A DNA stretch of 64,000 nt from Acidovorax sp. KKS102 (GCF_000302535.1 NC_018708.1:992001-1056000), one strand, 5' to 3'. Counted from the stretch's first letter, positions 1-11,662 are shown. Translations and numbers: made by a program. The notes: generated from the sequence alone by a model not told the origin.

Positions 1-301
1 TGAACGCCAGGATCACAAAGTTGACCGCCACGGTCAGGAAGTTGCCATAGGCAAACACAGGTACGCCCGCTTTTTTGAGGGCATCGAGCGTGGTGCCCGT
101 GCCCGGGGGCACGGTGCCCAGCACGATGAACAGGTTGGAGAAATCGAGCTTGCCAAAGACCAGCCCTACCACGGGCATGATCAGGTCCGCTACCACCGAA
201 TCCACGATCTTGCCAAAGGCGCCGCCAATGATGACGCCCACCGCGAGGTCAATCACATTGCCCTTGACCGCGAACTCCCTGAACTCTTGCATCATCCCCA
301 T
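1..301 (-). CDS. mscL: Large-conductance mechanosensitive channel MscL (3' part beyond window)
   Basis: This is the amino-terminal 100 residues of MscL, the inner-membrane channel that opens under membrane tension to release solutes during hypo-osmotic shock. Reading the minus strand from 301, the product starts [20 protein letters not shown] and continues with [20 protein letters not shown], the conserved first helix and first transmembrane segment of the family. The periplasmic loop and the beginning of the second transmembrane segment ([14 protein letters not shown]) follow before the window edge. The start is supported by AGGAG about seven bases upstream. A second in-frame ATG pair two codons later is an alternative. 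It is divergent from petA. The gene is cut only by the window edge. Confidence 0.95.
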   Translation of the reverse strand, partial: MGMMQEFREFAVKGNVIDLAVGVIIGGAFGKIVDSVVADLIMPVVGLVFGKLDFSNLFIVLGTVPPGTGTTLDALKKAGVPVFAYGNFLTVAVNFVILAF

Positions 302-373
302 GTAGTTTCTCCTGGTAAAACGGTGATCGGCGAGTATCGCCCGGTTCGCCCCTCTGTCAAGGCAGCAAACCAC

Positions 374-404
374 TTGGAAATAACCATTTTCACTCCGCTA
401 CAAT
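374..404 (+). promoter_or_regulatory. Candidate sigma-70 promoter for petABC
   Basis: TTGGAA (374-379) and TACAAT (399-404) are separated by 19 bases, or 18 if the -35 is read one base later. They lie about 40 bases upstream of the petA start in the only AT-rich part of the mscL/petA intergenic region. Spacing is slightly long, so this is a prediction only. Confidence 0.4.
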
Positions 405-446
405 TCGCGGTTGACCCCAATCTAGCGATGTTCATCGAGGATCCCC

Positions 447-1046
447 ATGAGTGACACTCCAATCGACTCCAGCAAGCGGACGTGGATCATCACGTCAGCA
501 TGTGCTGGTGCGGTGGGCGGCGTGGCAACCGCCGTTCCTTTCGTGAGTACTTTCCAGCCCTCAGAGCGTGCCAAGGCCGCTGGTGCTGCTGTCGAGGTGG
601 ATATCTCCGCCCTCAAACCTGGAGAAAAGGTCACTGTGGAGTGGCGCGGCAAGCCCGTCTGGATCATCAAGCGCACGCCGGAGCAACTGGCAGAGCTGCC
701 CAAGCTCGACGGCCAGCTCGCCGATCCCAAGTCGGAGCGCAAGCCCTCTGAACTCACGCCTGAGTACGCCCGCAACGAGGCGCGTTCGATCAAGCCAGAA
801 ATTTTTGTGGGTGTGGGCATTTGCTCGCACTTGGGTTGCTCGCCGTCGGACAAGTTCCAGCCCGGTGCACAACCTTCGCTGCCCGATGACTGGAAGGGCG
901 GCTTCCTGTGCCCTTGCCACGGCTCCACGTTCGACATGGCGGGCCGCGTCTTCAAGAACAAGCCAGCACCCGACAACCTTGAGGTGCCTCCGCACATGTA
1001 CCTGTCCGATACGCGCCTGCTGATCGGTGAAGACAAGAAGGCTTGA
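447..1046 (+). CDS. petA: Ubiquinol-cytochrome c reductase, Rieske iron-sulfur subunit
   Basis: The Rieske subunit of the bc1 complex takes the first electron from ubiquinol at the Qo site and passes it to cytochrome c1. The 199-residue product has an N-terminal twin-basic stretch (SSKRTWI) followed by a hydrophobic anchor at about residues 13-35, as in other Rieske proteins delivered by the Tat route. The two cluster-binding boxes are complete: CSHLGC at residues 126-131 and CPCHGS at 155-160, giving two Cys and two His ligands plus the disulfide cysteines. The start codon at 447 has GAGG upstream. It is the first gene of petABC, with petB starting 11 bases after its stop. Confidence 0.98.
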   Translation: MSDTPIDSSKRTWIITSACAGAVGGVATAVPFVSTFQPSERAKAAGAAVEVDISALKPGEKVTVEWRGKPVWIIKRTPEQLAELPKLDGQLADPKSERKPSELTPEYARNEARSIKPEIFVGVGICSHLGCSPSDKFQPGAQPSLPDDWKGGFLCPCHGSTFDMAGRVFKNKPAPDNLEVPPHMYLSDTRLLIGEDKKA

Positions 1047-1057
1047 CGGAGAACGAC

Positions 1058-2473
1058 ATGGCCCACGAATTCAAAGAAATCTCGCCGAACGCCTCCGCAG
1101 GCGCCAAGGTCACCAACTGGTTCGAGAACCGGTTCCCGACGGCCTTTGACGCCTACAAGGTGCACATGTCGGAGTACTACGCTCCGAAGAACTTCAACTT
1201 CTGGTACATCTTCGGCTCGCTGGCGCTGGTCGTGCTGGTGATCCAGATCGTGACCGGCATCTTCCTGGTCATGCACTACAAGCCGGACGCCAACCTGGCG
1301 TTCGCGTCGGTCGAGTACATCATGCGCGATGTGCCCTGGGGCTGGCTGATCCGTTACATGCACTCCACGGGCGCTTCGGCGTTCTTTGTGGTGGTGTACC
1401 TGCACATGTTCCGTGGCCTCATCTACGGCAGCTACCGCAAGCCCCGCGAGCTGGTCTGGATCTTCGGCTGCGCGATCTTCCTGTGCCTGATGGCCGAAGC
1501 CTTCATGGGTTACCTGCTGCCCTGGGGACAGATGTCCTACTGGGGCGCCCAGGTGATCGTGAACCTGTTCGCAGCCATCCCCTTCATTGGTCCTGATCTG
1601 GCTCTGCTGATCCGTGGCGACTATGTGGTGGGCGATGCGACGCTGAATCGCTTCTTCAGCTTCCACGTGATTGCCGTGCCCCTGGTGCTGCTGGGCCTTG
1701 TGGTGGCGCACTTGCTGGCGCTGCACGACGTGGGCTCCAACAACCCCGATGGTGTGGAAATCAAGGGCCCCAAGGCTCCCAAGGACGCCAATGGCAAGCC
1801 GCTCGATGGCGTGCCCTTCCACCCCTACTACACGGTGCATGACATCTTCGCGTTGAGCATGTTCCTGATGGCATTCACGGCCGTGGTGTTCTTTGCTCCT
1901 GAGTTCGGTGGTTACTTCCTCGAATACAACAACTTCATCCCGGCCGATCCGCTAAAGACCCCTGCACACATTGCTCCGGTCTGGTACTTCACGCCGTTCT
2001 ATTCGATGCTGCGTGCCATCACCACCGAGATGATGTACGTGCTCGTTCTGTGTGTGGTCGCTGGTGCGGGCTTTGGGGTGCTCAAGGCCAAGCTGCCCAG
2101 CTTCGTGAAGGCGGGTATCGCCGGTGCGGCCGTGGTGGTCATCGCCATGATGCTGTCCATCGATGCCAAGTTCTGGGGCGTGGTGGTCATGGGTGGTGCT
2201 GTGATCATCCTGTTCTTCCTGCCCTGGCTGGATCACAGCCCTGTCAAGTCGATCCGCTACCGCCCTGACTGGCACAAGTACCTGTACGGCGTGTTCGTGA
2301 TCATCTTCCTGATTCTGGGCTACCTGGGTGTTCAGCCACCATCGCCGATCGGCGAGCGTGTGTCGCAAGTCGGAACGCTGTTCTACTTCGGCTTCTTCCT
2401 GCTGATGCCCTGGTGGAGCCGCATCGGTGAAACCAAGCCCGTGCCTGACCGCGTGACCTTTGTGGCGCACTGA
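1058..2473 (+). CDS. petB: Ubiquinol-cytochrome c reductase, cytochrome b subunit
   Basis: Cytochrome b is the membrane core of the bc1 complex and carries both quinone sites and two b hemes. The 471-residue product is strongly hydrophobic. It shows the paired heme histidines in helix B (HSTGASAFFVVVYLH) and helix D (FHVIAVPLVLLGLVVAHLLALH). The Qo-site tetrapeptide, usually PEWY, reads PVWY at residues 307-310. I chose ATG 1058, preceded by GGAG, rather than the in-frame TTG at 1043 that overlaps petA. The protein is longer at its C terminus than the mitochondrial form, as is usual for proteobacteria. It lies between petA and petC in one operon. Confidence 0.98.
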   Translation: MAHEFKEISPNASAGAKVTNWFENRFPTAFDAYKVHMSEYYAPKNFNFWYIFGSLALVVLVIQIVTGIFLVMHYKPDANLAFASVEYIMRDVPWGWLIRYMHSTGASAFFVVVYLHMFRGLIYGSYRKPRELVWIFGCAIFLCLMAEAFMGYLLPWGQMSYWGAQVIVNLFAAIPFIGPDLALLIRGDYVVGDATLNRFFSFHVIAVPLVLLGLVVAHLLALHDVGSNNPDGVEIKGPKAPKDANGKPLDGVPFHPYYTVHDIFALSMFLMAFTAVVFFAPEFGGYFLEYNNFIPADPLKTPAHIAPVWYFTPFYSMLRAITTEMMYVLVLCVVAGAGFGVLKAKLPSFVKAGIAGAAVVVIAMMLSIDAKFWGVVVMGGAVIILFFLPWLDHSPVKSIRYRPDWHKYLYGVFVIIFLILGYLGVQPPSPIGERVSQVGTLFYFGFFLLMPWWSRIGETKPVPDRVTFVAH

Positions 2474-2490
2474 GCCTGGAGATAACAACA

Positions 2491-3252
2491 ATGAAGAAAA
2501 TCATCCTCACGTTGATCGCCGCTGTGGGTCTTGTCGCCGGTGCTGCCCATGCGGCAGGCGCTGACACCATCGCCTGGGACAAGGCGCCCAACAAGACCAA
2601 CGACCTGGCCTCGCTGCAAAACGGCGCCAAGATATTCGTCAACTACTGCCTCAGCTGCCACTCTGCTGCGTTCATGCGGTTCAACCGCCTGCGCGACATT
2701 GGCCTGACGGAGCAGCAGATCAAGGACAACCTGCTGTTCACCACCGACAAGGTGGGCGAGACCATGAAGGCGTCGATCGACCCCAAGCAGGCCAAGGAAT
2801 GGTTTGGGGCCAACCCGCCCGACCTCACCGTGATCGCACGCTCGCGTGCAGGCCACGGCGGTACGGGTGCTGACTATCTGTACACCTTCCTGCGTACCTT
2901 CTACCGCGACGACACCAAGGCCACGGGCTGGAACAACCTGGCTTTCCCCAGCGTGGGCATGCCCCATGTGCTGTGGCAAATGCAAGGCGAACGTCGTCCC
3001 GTGTTTGAAGAGCACGAGAGCCATGGCCACAAGACCCAGGTGTTCAAGGGCTGGGAGCAGATCACTCCCGGCACGATGACGCCGCTGCAGTTCGACCAGA
3101 ACATTGGCGACTTGGTGAACTACCTGCAGTGGATGGGTGAGCCCGCACAAAACATCCGGTGGCGCGTCGGCGTCTGGGTACTGATTTTCCTGGGCGTGTT
3201 CACCGTCATCGCCTGGCGCCTGAACGCCGCGTTCTGGAAGGACGTCAAGTAA
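2491..3252 (+). CDS. petC: Ubiquinol-cytochrome c reductase, cytochrome c1 subunit
   Basis: Cytochrome c1 accepts electrons from the Rieske protein and passes them to soluble cytochrome c. The 253-residue product opens with a Sec signal peptide (about residues 1-22, ending AHA). It has a single c-type heme site CLSCH at residues 53-57 and a C-terminal membrane anchor (VGVWVLIFLGVFTVIAWRL) that holds the heme domain on the periplasmic face. A methionine in the second half (for example in VGMPHVLWQM) may be the sixth heme ligand. It is the last gene of petABC, starting 17 bases after petB, and is followed by hairpins and a terminator. Confidence 0.97.
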   Translation: MKKIILTLIAAVGLVAGAAHAAGADTIAWDKAPNKTNDLASLQNGAKIFVNYCLSCHSAAFMRFNRLRDIGLTEQQIKDNLLFTTDKVGETMKASIDPKQAKEWFGANPPDLTVIARSRAGHGGTGADYLYTFLRTFYRDDTKATGWNNLAFPSVGMPHVLWQMQGERRPVFEEHESHGHKTQVFKGWEQITPGTMTPLQFDQNIGDLVNYLQWMGEPAQNIRWRVGVWVLIFLGVFTVIAWRLNAAFWKDVK

Positions 3253-3270
3253 ACGCCAGATCCATTCCCA

Positions 3271-3339
3271 GCACCCTGCGGGGTGCCATTGGATTTATTG
3301 CAGAGTGGGCGCTTTTGGCGTCCCACTCTTTTGATTTTT
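3271..3339 (+). terminator. Terminator after petABC
   Basis: Two hairpins follow petC: GCACCC-TGCG-GGGTGC (3271-3286) and a longer one with AGAGTGGG (3302-3309) pairing to CCCACTCT (3322-3329), followed directly by TTTGATTTTT. The second has the form of a Rho-independent terminator. It ends about 15 bases before the sspA start, so it may act as a partial terminator or attenuator between petABC and sspA. Confidence 0.8.
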
Positions 3340-3353
3340 AGGAGCCTCCCACC

Positions 3354-3965
3354 ATGATGGTGCTTTATTCGGGTACGACCTGTCCCTTCTCCCACCGCTG
3401 CCGTTTTGTCCTGTTTGAAAAGGGCATGGACTTTGAAATCCGCGATGTGGACCTGTACAACAAGCCCGAAGACATCAGCGTGATGAACCCGTACGGCCAG
3501 GTGCCCATCCTGGTCGAGCGCGACCTGATCCTGTACGAGTCGAACATCATCAATGAGTACATCGATGAGCGTTTTCCTCACCCCCAACTGATGCCCGGTG
3601 ACCCGGTGGATCGCGCCCGCGTGCGCCTGTTCCTGCTCAACTTCGAGAAGGAACTGTTCGTGCACGTGAACACGCTCGAATCGCGCGCTACCAAGGGCAA
3701 TGAAAAGGCGCTGGAAAAGGCCCGCGCGCACATTCGCGACCGCCTGACGCAGCTGGCCCCCGTATTCCTCAAGAACAAATACATGCTGGGCGACAACTTC
3801 TCGATGCTGGATGTGGCCATTGCACCGCTGCTGTGGCGCCTCGACTACTACGGCATTGACCTGTCCAAGAATGCGGCTCCGCTGCTCAAGTACGCAGAGC
3901 GCATCTTCTCGCGCCCGGCCTACATCGAAGCGCTGACGCCGTCCGAAAAGGTCATGCGCAAGTAA
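3354..3965 (+). CDS. sspA: Stringent starvation protein A (glutathione S-transferase fold)
   Basis: SspA is a GST-fold protein that binds RNA polymerase and influences stationary-phase and stress transcription in Escherichia coli. The 203-residue product has the thioredoxin-like N domain (MVLYSGTTCPFSHRCRFVLF), the family's cis-proline region (YGQVPILVERDLILYES) and an all-helical C domain. A CPFSHR motif stands where other GSTs have an active-site residue; SspA proteins generally lack GST activity. The order petABC-sspA-sspB is common in beta- and gammaproteobacteria. The start is the first of two adjacent ATGs, with AGGAG 12 bases upstream. Confidence 0.95.
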   Translation: MMVLYSGTTCPFSHRCRFVLFEKGMDFEIRDVDLYNKPEDISVMNPYGQVPILVERDLILYESNIINEYIDERFPHPQLMPGDPVDRARVRLFLLNFEKELFVHVNTLESRATKGNEKALEKARAHIRDRLTQLAPVFLKNKYMLGDNFSMLDVAIAPLLWRLDYYGIDLSKNAAPLLKYAERIFSRPAYIEALTPSEKVMRK

Positions 3966-4017
3966 GCAGCGGCCTGCAGACTTCACTTCTTCCATCGCAG
4001 CCGTAACAACGCCATCC

Positions 4018-4554
4018 ATGACCGCACAGGAATCGACCTCCACGCGCCCCTATCTCATTCGTGCACTCTACGAATGGTGCACCGACAACGGGCTGACGCC
4101 TTATGTGGCGGTGCGTGTGGACGATTCCGTGCAGGTTCCGCGCGAGTACGTGAAGGACGGTGAAATCGTTCTGAACATCAGCTTTGATGCCACCAGCGCG
4201 TTGCAGCTGGGCAATGAATTCATCGAATTCAAAGCCCGATTTGGCGGCAAGCCCCGCGAAATCCTGGTGCCTGTGGGCCGTGTGATTGCCATCTATGCCC
4301 GCGAGAACGGTCAAGGCATGGCGTTTCCGCCCCCGGTGGATCTGCTGTCTTCTGCAGAAGGGGCTCCGGCAGCACTGTCTTCGGCGGGCGCTCCTGCTGC
4401 CGCGCCAGCGGAGGAGGCGTCGGCCGCAGCCGCGGAAGATCGCGTTGTGCAACTGGTGGGGGTGGAAGACGGTCACAAGGACGATGGGGGCGATGCGCCC
4501 CGGCCTCCGCCTTCTCAGGGTGGCGCGCGTCCCTCGCTGAAGCGCATCAAATAA
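4018..4554 (+). CDS. sspB: ClpXP adaptor SspB (stringent starvation protein B)
   Basis: SspB delivers ssrA-tagged proteins from stalled ribosomes to the ClpXP protease. Residues 6-110 of this 178-residue protein match the SspB fold, from STRPYLIRALYEWCTDNGLT through VNISFDATSALQLGN-like strands to REILVPVGRVIAIYARENGQ. The rest is an Ala/Pro/Glu-rich tail of low complexity with a basic end (RPSLKRIK), consistent with the flexible tail that docks on ClpX. It is 52 bases downstream of sspA and probably cotranscribed. No clear Shine-Dalgarno sequence is seen before the ATG. Confidence 0.93.
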   Translation: MTAQESTSTRPYLIRALYEWCTDNGLTPYVAVRVDDSVQVPREYVKDGEIVLNISFDATSALQLGNEFIEFKARFGGKPREILVPVGRVIAIYARENGQGMAFPPPVDLLSSAEGAPAALSSAGAPAAAPAEEASAAAAEDRVVQLVGVEDGHKDDGGDAPRPPPSQGGARPSLKRIK

Positions 4555-4602
4555 CGGGTTTTCAAATTTCGGGCGGTTTTTACAGGATAAAATACTGCCT
4601 TC

Positions 4603-4678
4603 GCCGGTTTAGCTCAGTTGGTAGAGCACCCGCCTTGTAAGCGGTAGGTCGTCAGTTCGATTCCGACAACCGGCACCA
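4603..4678 (+). tRNA. tRNA-Thr (anticodon UGU)
   Basis: The sequence folds as a cloverleaf: acceptor GCCGGTT pairs with AACCGGC, the D stem is GCTC/GAGC, the T loop contains GTTCGATTC, and CCA is encoded at 4676-4678. The anticodon TGT is at 4636-4638 inside the loop CTTGTAA, giving threonine. The outermost pair of the anticodon stem appears to be a C-U mismatch. TAAAAT at 4588-4593 is a plausible -10 element. The gene stands alone between sspB and the convergent dciA-like gene. Confidence 0.97.
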
Positions 4679-4718
4679 TCTCTCTTCTTTTCGCATTCCC
4701 TGGCCCCGGCGCTTGCCG

Positions 4719-5018
4719 TCAGGTTTGAACTTTCAGGCGAATCGCGTTAACCTCCCACCCCCGACTGCGCAGATGCGCCTGCAAAGCAGGCAGCAGTTGG
4801 CGTATTTTTGCCGCCGCAGCGTTGCTCTTTACCAGCAGGCACCAGCTGTCCCCGTCGATGGGACCCGCCTGAACTGCGGGGCGCAGTGCAGCGGGGATCA
4901 GCAATTCAATGGCCTTGAGCCGATCACTGGAGTCGCGTGTCAGCGCTGTGAGCCTGGCCAGCGTGGGGGATTCCTCACTGGCCTGCTGCAGGGTCACGGC
5001 GTAGTGGCGGCGATTCAT
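4719..5018 (-). CDS. DUF721 / DciA-like protein (probable replicative helicase operator)
   Basis: A 99-residue protein starting MNRRHYAVTLQQASEESPTL that resembles the DUF721 family. The family includes DciA, which helps load or regulate the DnaB helicase in bacteria lacking DnaC. The core pattern of the family is visible: a helical start, then a beta-rich half with LLVKSNAAAAKIRQLLPALQ and a basic strand (VNAIRLKVQT). The main support is context, since a DUF721 gene next to a LytM peptidase gene and secA is a recurring arrangement in proteobacteria. It is divergent from the lytM gene with 32 bases between starts. Function is inferred from family and position only. Confidence 0.6.
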   Translation of the reverse strand: MNRRHYAVTLQQASEESPTLARLTALTRDSSDRLKAIELLIPAALRPAVQAGPIDGDSWCLLVKSNAAAAKIRQLLPALQAHLRSRGWEVNAIRLKVQT

Positions 5019-5050
5019 GGCGTAGCGTCTTCGGGCGTGGAGTATGGACA

Positions 5051-6034
5051 GTGCATTTGATTATCACGGACGCCAGGCTGGCGCGCAGCCGGGCCATTCA
5101 TTTGTCTGGCACACGCCTGGTACTGGCAGGGCTTGCGGTATCGCTTTGCTTGATGGTGGTGGCGGCAGGGCTGTACCACTGGGTGTTTCTGAAAGGCGCG
5201 CGTGAGGGCTGGCCCATTGTGGGCTCGCTGGTGCGTTTGGTGGTGAAGGACGAGTTTGCGGAGCGTGACCGTTTCATGCGCGCCAACCTGGACGCCATGG
5301 CCCGGCGCGTGGGTGAAATGCAGGCGCGCATGGTGCAGCTGGAGTCCCTGGGGGACCGTGTGCTGGGCTTGGCAGGCATGGCCCCTGCGGACATCCCGAA
5401 ACAGGATGCGCGCGGCGGTGCCTTGGTGAGCGCTCGCAATCTGTCGATGGAAGAATTGCAGGCCACGCTGGACGATCTGGAACGCCTGACCAACCAGCGT
5501 GTGGATCTGATGACGGTGCTGGAGTCCCGTCTGTTTGATCAGCACATCCGCAAGAAGATGATCCCGACCCATGCGCCCGTCACGGGGCGCGTGGCAGGTT
5601 CGGGATTTGGCTGGCGCGTCGACCCCATCACAGGGCAGTCGGCCTTGCACACGGGGCTGGATTTCCAGGCAGATACCGGCACGCCCATCTTGGCGGCCGC
5701 CGGGGGCGTGGTCGTGACCCAGGAATACCACCCCGCTTACGGCAACATGATCGAGGTAGACCATGGCAACCAACTGGTGACACGCTACGCCCATGCCTCG
5801 CGCGTACTGGTCAAACAAGGCGATATCGTGCGTCGCGGGCAAAAGATTGCAGAGATTGGCACCACCGGTCGCTCCACGGGCCCCCATCTGCACTTTGAGG
5901 TGCTGGTGCAGGGGGTTTTCCAGGATCCTCAGAAGTTTCTGAATGCGGGCGGTACAGCCACCGGGGCGCAGGTCGCCGCCGTTCAGCCCTCGCCGTTGGC
6001 GGGGCTGCGGGCTACCCCTGCAACGGGCAGGTAA
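5051..6034 (+). CDS. M23 family (LytM-type) metallopeptidase, membrane anchored
   Basis: A predicted peptidoglycan endopeptidase or LytM-domain divisome/envelope regulator. The 327-residue product has one N-terminal membrane segment (LVLAGLAVSLCLMVVAAGLY, about residues 27-46), a helical coiled-coil-like stretch (about 60-170), and a C-terminal M23 domain. The zinc ligands of an active enzyme are present: HTGLD, a YGNMIEVDHG strand and HLHFE, so catalysis is plausible. The start is GTG 5051, preceded by GGAG. It lies between the DciA-like gene and secA. It could be an active hydrolase or an activator; sequence alone favours an active one. Confidence 0.9.
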   Translation: MHLIITDARLARSRAIHLSGTRLVLAGLAVSLCLMVVAAGLYHWVFLKGAREGWPIVGSLVRLVVKDEFAERDRFMRANLDAMARRVGEMQARMVQLESLGDRVLGLAGMAPADIPKQDARGGALVSARNLSMEELQATLDDLERLTNQRVDLMTVLESRLFDQHIRKKMIPTHAPVTGRVAGSGFGWRVDPITGQSALHTGLDFQADTGTPILAAAGGVVVTQEYHPAYGNMIEVDHGNQLVTRYAHASRVLVKQGDIVRRGQKIAEIGTTGRSTGPHLHFEVLVQGVFQDPQKFLNAGGTATGAQVAAVQPSPLAGLRATPATGR

Positions 6035-6172
6035 AATCGCGGGTCCGGCGTTCTCTGCCCGCCGTTGCATTGCTTGCAATACCGGTCGCAGGACCCATCT
6101 GAACTCAATTCATCTTAGGAATTTCCGGTCGCCTGACACGCTGATGGCAGCGGGACAGGCGGTCCTGTTCGC

Positions 6173-8929
<2,757 letters not shown>

Positions 8930-8944
8930 TTTCCTGATCCAGAC

Positions 8945-8969
8945 AACACGGGCTTCGGCCCGTGTTTTC
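8945..8969 (+). terminator. Rho-independent terminator after secA
   Basis: AACACGGGC (8945-8953) and GCCCGTGTT (8958-8966) form a perfect 9-base-pair stem closed by a UUCG-type tetraloop, followed by TT. It separates secA from argJ. Confidence 0.9.
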
Positions 8970-9025
8970 ATTGGCGCGCCACGGTTTTCCGGATAATCGG
9001 CCGCAGTTTTTTGAGAAAGACCCCC

Positions 9026-10255
9026 ATGCCCGTCAATCTAGTCGCCCCCGTTGCTGCCGATCTGCACCCCATCGCGGGCGTGCGCATCGGTGTTGCCGAA
9101 GCCGGTGTCCGCAAGGCCCACCGCAAGGACCTCACCGTGTTCCTGCTGGACGAGGGAGCCAGCGTGGCGGGCGTGTTCACGCAGAACCGCTTTTGCGCAG
9201 CGCCGGTGCAGATCAGCCGCGAGCATCTGGCCAGCGGCCAGCCCATCCGCGCCATGGTCATCAACACCGGCAACGCCAACGCGGGTACGGGGGCAGACGG
9301 CCTGGCGCGTGCGCGCTCCACCTGCATTGCGCTCGCCCGCCAGCTAAGCGTGGCGCCCGAGCAGATCCTGCCGTTCTCGACCGGCGTGATCATGGAGCCG
9401 CTGCCCAACGACCGCATCGAAGCGGGACTGCCCACCGCCATCGCCGATGCGCAGCCCGGCCATTGGGCGCGTGCCGCCGAGGGCATCATGACCACCGACA
9501 CACTGCCCAAGGCGTTCTCTGCGCAGGTGCAGATCGGTGGCGCCACGGTGTCCATCACGGGCATCAGCAAGGGCGCGGGCATGATCCGCCCCAACATGGC
9601 CACCATGCTGGGCTTCCTGGCCACGGACGCTTGCGTGGCTCCCGCCGTCATGCAGCAACTGGCGCGTGAACTGGCCGATGGCTCCTTCAACCGCGTCACC
9701 ATCGACGGCGACACATCGACGAATGACTCGTTCGTGGTCGTTGCCACCAACAAGGCCGCGCATGCCCCCGTGACCTCGCTGGACAGCGCGGACGGCCAGG
9801 CCCTGAAGGCGGCGATGCTCTCGGTGTCACAAAAGCTGGCGCAGGCCATCGTGCGCGACGGCGAGGGGGCGACCAAGTTCATCACGGTGCGGGTTGAGGG
9901 TGGCAAGACCGGTGAGGAGTGCCGCAAGGTGGCCTACGCCATTGCCCATTCGCCACTGGTCAAGACGGCCTTTTTTGCCAGCGACCCGAACCTGGGCCGC
10001 ATCCTGGCGGCCGTGGGCTACGCCGGCATTGACGACCTGGACCAGACCGGCATCGACCTGTACCTGGACGATGTGCATGTGGCGCAGCAAGGCGGGCGCA
10101 ACCCCGCCTATCGCGAAGAAGACGGCCAGCGCGTGATGAAGCAGAGCGAGATCACCGTGAGGGTGCTGCTGGGACGTGGAACCGCAGCAGACACGGTGTG
10201 GACCTGCGACTTCAGCCACGAGTACGTGACCATCAACGCAGACTACCGTTCTTGA
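9026..10255 (+). CDS. argJ: Bifunctional ornithine acetyltransferase / N-acetylglutamate synthase
   Basis: ArgJ transfers the acetyl group from N-acetylornithine to glutamate, and in bifunctional forms also makes N-acetylglutamate from acetyl-CoA, at steps 1 and 5 of arginine synthesis. The 409-residue protein has the self-cleavage site in [10 protein letters not shown], where the threonine becomes the N-terminal nucleophile of the beta chain. The oxyanion-hole region (NTGNANAGTG) is also visible. I chose ATG 9026 over the upstream in-frame TTG at 9011, because it gives the usual N-terminus ([20 protein letters not shown]). Being next to secA is a conserved arrangement. Confidence 0.97.
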   Translation: MPVNLVAPVAADLHPIAGVRIGVAEAGVRKAHRKDLTVFLLDEGASVAGVFTQNRFCAAPVQISREHLASGQPIRAMVINTGNANAGTGADGLARARSTCIALARQLSVAPEQILPFSTGVIMEPLPNDRIEAGLPTAIADAQPGHWARAAEGIMTTDTLPKAFSAQVQIGGATVSITGISKGAGMIRPNMATMLGFLATDACVAPAVMQQLARELADGSFNRVTIDGDTSTNDSFVVVATNKAAHAPVTSLDSADGQALKAAMLSVSQKLAQAIVRDGEGATKFITVRVEGGKTGEECRKVAYAIAHSPLVKTAFFASDPNLGRILAAVGYAGIDDLDQTGIDLYLDDVHVAQQGGRNPAYREEDGQRVMKQSEITVRVLLGRGTAADTVWTCDFSHEYVTINADYRS

Positions 10256-10261
10256 GCTGGG

Positions 10262-10310
10262 TTTTGCTATCTTTATGATAGCTGTTGAGGCATATTCCAC
10301 TAGCGCATGT
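10262..10310 (+). repeat. Dispersed hairpin repeat, copy A
   Basis: Contains the left stem GCTATC (10266-10271) / GATAGC (10277-10282), then the block TTGAGGCATATTCCACTAGC shared with other copies. It lies between argJ and the DUF815 ATPase gene and ends a few bases before that gene's ATG, so it forms most of that gene's leader. Confidence 0.8.
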
Positions 10311-10317
10311 CGCCACA

Positions 10318-11190
10318 ATGAACGAAAAATTTGAACGCTTGGTCGAGCGTGCCGAGCAGCTCATCGCCCGCATCGAGTCTGTGCTGCCCCAGCCGCTGGG
10401 AGCACCCGATTGGTCCACATCCATTGCCTGGCGCTACCGCAAGCGCAGCAGCGGGCATGGCACGCTGGAGCCCGTACGCCACGTGGGCGCGATGCGACTG
10501 GCGGACCTCAAGGAAATCGATCCGCAAAAAGAAAAGATCGAGCGCAATACGCAGCAGTTTGTCCAGGGCAAGCCCGCCAACAACGTGCTACTGACCGGTG
10601 CGCGTGGCACCGGCAAATCTTCGCTCATCAAAGCCTGCCTAAACGCCTATGCGGCCGAAGGCCTGCGCCTGATCGAGGTGGACAAGGCCGACCTGACCGA
10701 TCTGCCGGACATCGTGGATGTGGTGTCTGACCGCCCTGAAAAATTCATCGTCTTCTGCGATGACCTGAGTTTTGAGGACGGCGAGCCAGGCTACAAGGCG
10801 CTCAAGTCGATTCTGGACGGCTCGGTGGCCGCGGCCACGCCCAACGTGCTGATCTACGCCACAAGTAACCGGCGCCACCTGCTGCCGGAGTACATGGCCG
10901 ACAACCTCACCTACACCCACACCGAAGACGGTGAGGTGCACCCGGGCGAGGTGGTGGAAGAGAAGATTTCGCTGTCGGAGCGTTTCGGCCTGTGGGTCAG
11001 CTTCTACCCGTTCAGCCAGCAGGAGTACCTGACCATCGTGGGGCAGTGGCTGTCGTCGTTCGGTGTGCCCGCGCAGGCCATTGAGGAGGCGCGGCCTGAG
11101 GCGTTGGTCTGGGCGCTGGGGCGGGGCTCGCGCAGCGGCCGCGTGGCGTACCAGTTTGCGCGCGACTATGCGGGGCGCCATGGTGGCTGA
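10318..11190 (+). CDS. DUF815-family AAA+ ATPase
   Basis: A 290-residue P-loop ATPase of the DUF815 family, whose cellular role is not known to me. It has Walker [10 protein letters not shown] at about residues 95-103, Walker [11 protein letters not shown], a sensor-like [13 protein letters not shown], and a C-terminal lid ([20 protein letters not shown]). An N-terminal helical segment ([19 protein letters not shown]) precedes the ATPase core. The ATG at 10318 was chosen over an upstream TTG that falls inside repeat A; no Shine-Dalgarno sequence is visible. Its 3' end overlaps mutT by 11 bases, so the two are translationally linked. Such ATPases resemble helicase loaders or MoxR-like remodellers; this is fold similarity only. 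Confidence 0.88.
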   Translation: MNEKFERLVERAEQLIARIESVLPQPLGAPDWSTSIAWRYRKRSSGHGTLEPVRHVGAMRLADLKEIDPQKEKIERNTQQFVQGKPANNVLLTGARGTGKSSLIKACLNAYAAEGLRLIEVDKADLTDLPDIVDVVSDRPEKFIVFCDDLSFEDGEPGYKALKSILDGSVAAATPNVLIYATSNRRHLLPEYMADNLTYTHTEDGEVHPGEVVEEKISLSERFGLWVSFYPFSQQEYLTIVGQWLSSFGVPAQAIEEARPEALVWALGRGSRSGRVAYQFARDYAGRHGG

Positions 11191-11638
11191 AAATATCGCC
11201 CCCCATGGCACGCCAGCCGTTGCCGAACGCAAACACACCGAAGTGGCTGTCGGCATCCTGCTGCGCGCTGATGGCGCGATGCTGTTGTCCACCCGCCCGC
11301 CGGGCAAGCCCTACGCAGGGTACTGGGAGTTTCCGGGCGGCAAGCTGGAGGCGGGTGAGACGGTGGAGCAGGCCCTGCGCCGCGAGCTGATCGAGGAGCT
11401 GGGCGTGACCATCGGCCCGGCCAGCGTCTGGAAAGTGACCGAACACGATTACCCCCATGCGCTGGTTCGCCTGCACTGGTGCAAGGTCTGGGAATGGACC
11501 GGCGAGTTCGAGATGCGCGAAGGCCAGGCCATGGCCTGGCAGCAAATGCCGATCACGGTGTCTCCCGTGCTGCCGGGTGCCTATCCGGTGCTGCAATGGC
11601 TGGCCGAGGAACGGGGTTTGCAGTCTGCGGTGGAGTGA
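11180..11638 (+). CDS. mutT: MutT-like Nudix hydrolase (8-oxo-dGTP diphosphatase)
   Basis: MutT-type Nudix enzymes hydrolyse 8-oxo-dGTP to the monophosphate so that oxidised guanine is not built into DNA. The 152-residue product carries a full Nudix box, from [18 protein letters not shown] to IEELGV, and the family start [31 protein letters not shown] is typical of MutT proper rather than other Nudix classes. The start at 11180 is ATGG inside the end of the DUF815 gene, overlapping its stop by 11 bases. An argJ-(ATPase)-mutT order near secA is seen in several proteobacteria. Confidence 0.92.
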   Translation: MVAENIAPHGTPAVAERKHTEVAVGILLRADGAMLLSTRPPGKPYAGYWEFPGGKLEAGETVEQALRRELIEELGVTIGPASVWKVTEHDYPHALVRLHWCKVWEWTGEFEMREGQAMAWQQMPITVSPVLPGAYPVLQWLAEERGLQSAVE

Positions 11639-11662
11639 AATCTCCGCCTATGTCGGGCTGAT

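Noticed and set aside
422-1840. Long minus-strand open frame (472 codons) across petA/petB
   Set aside because: It is antisense to two certain genes; its residues are rich in His, Arg and Gly in the way expected from a complement of high-GC coding sequence, with no domain.
6035-6172. Possible SecM-like regulator before secA
   Set aside because: The leader has no convincing open frame with an arrest motif; the lytM gene takes the upstream position.
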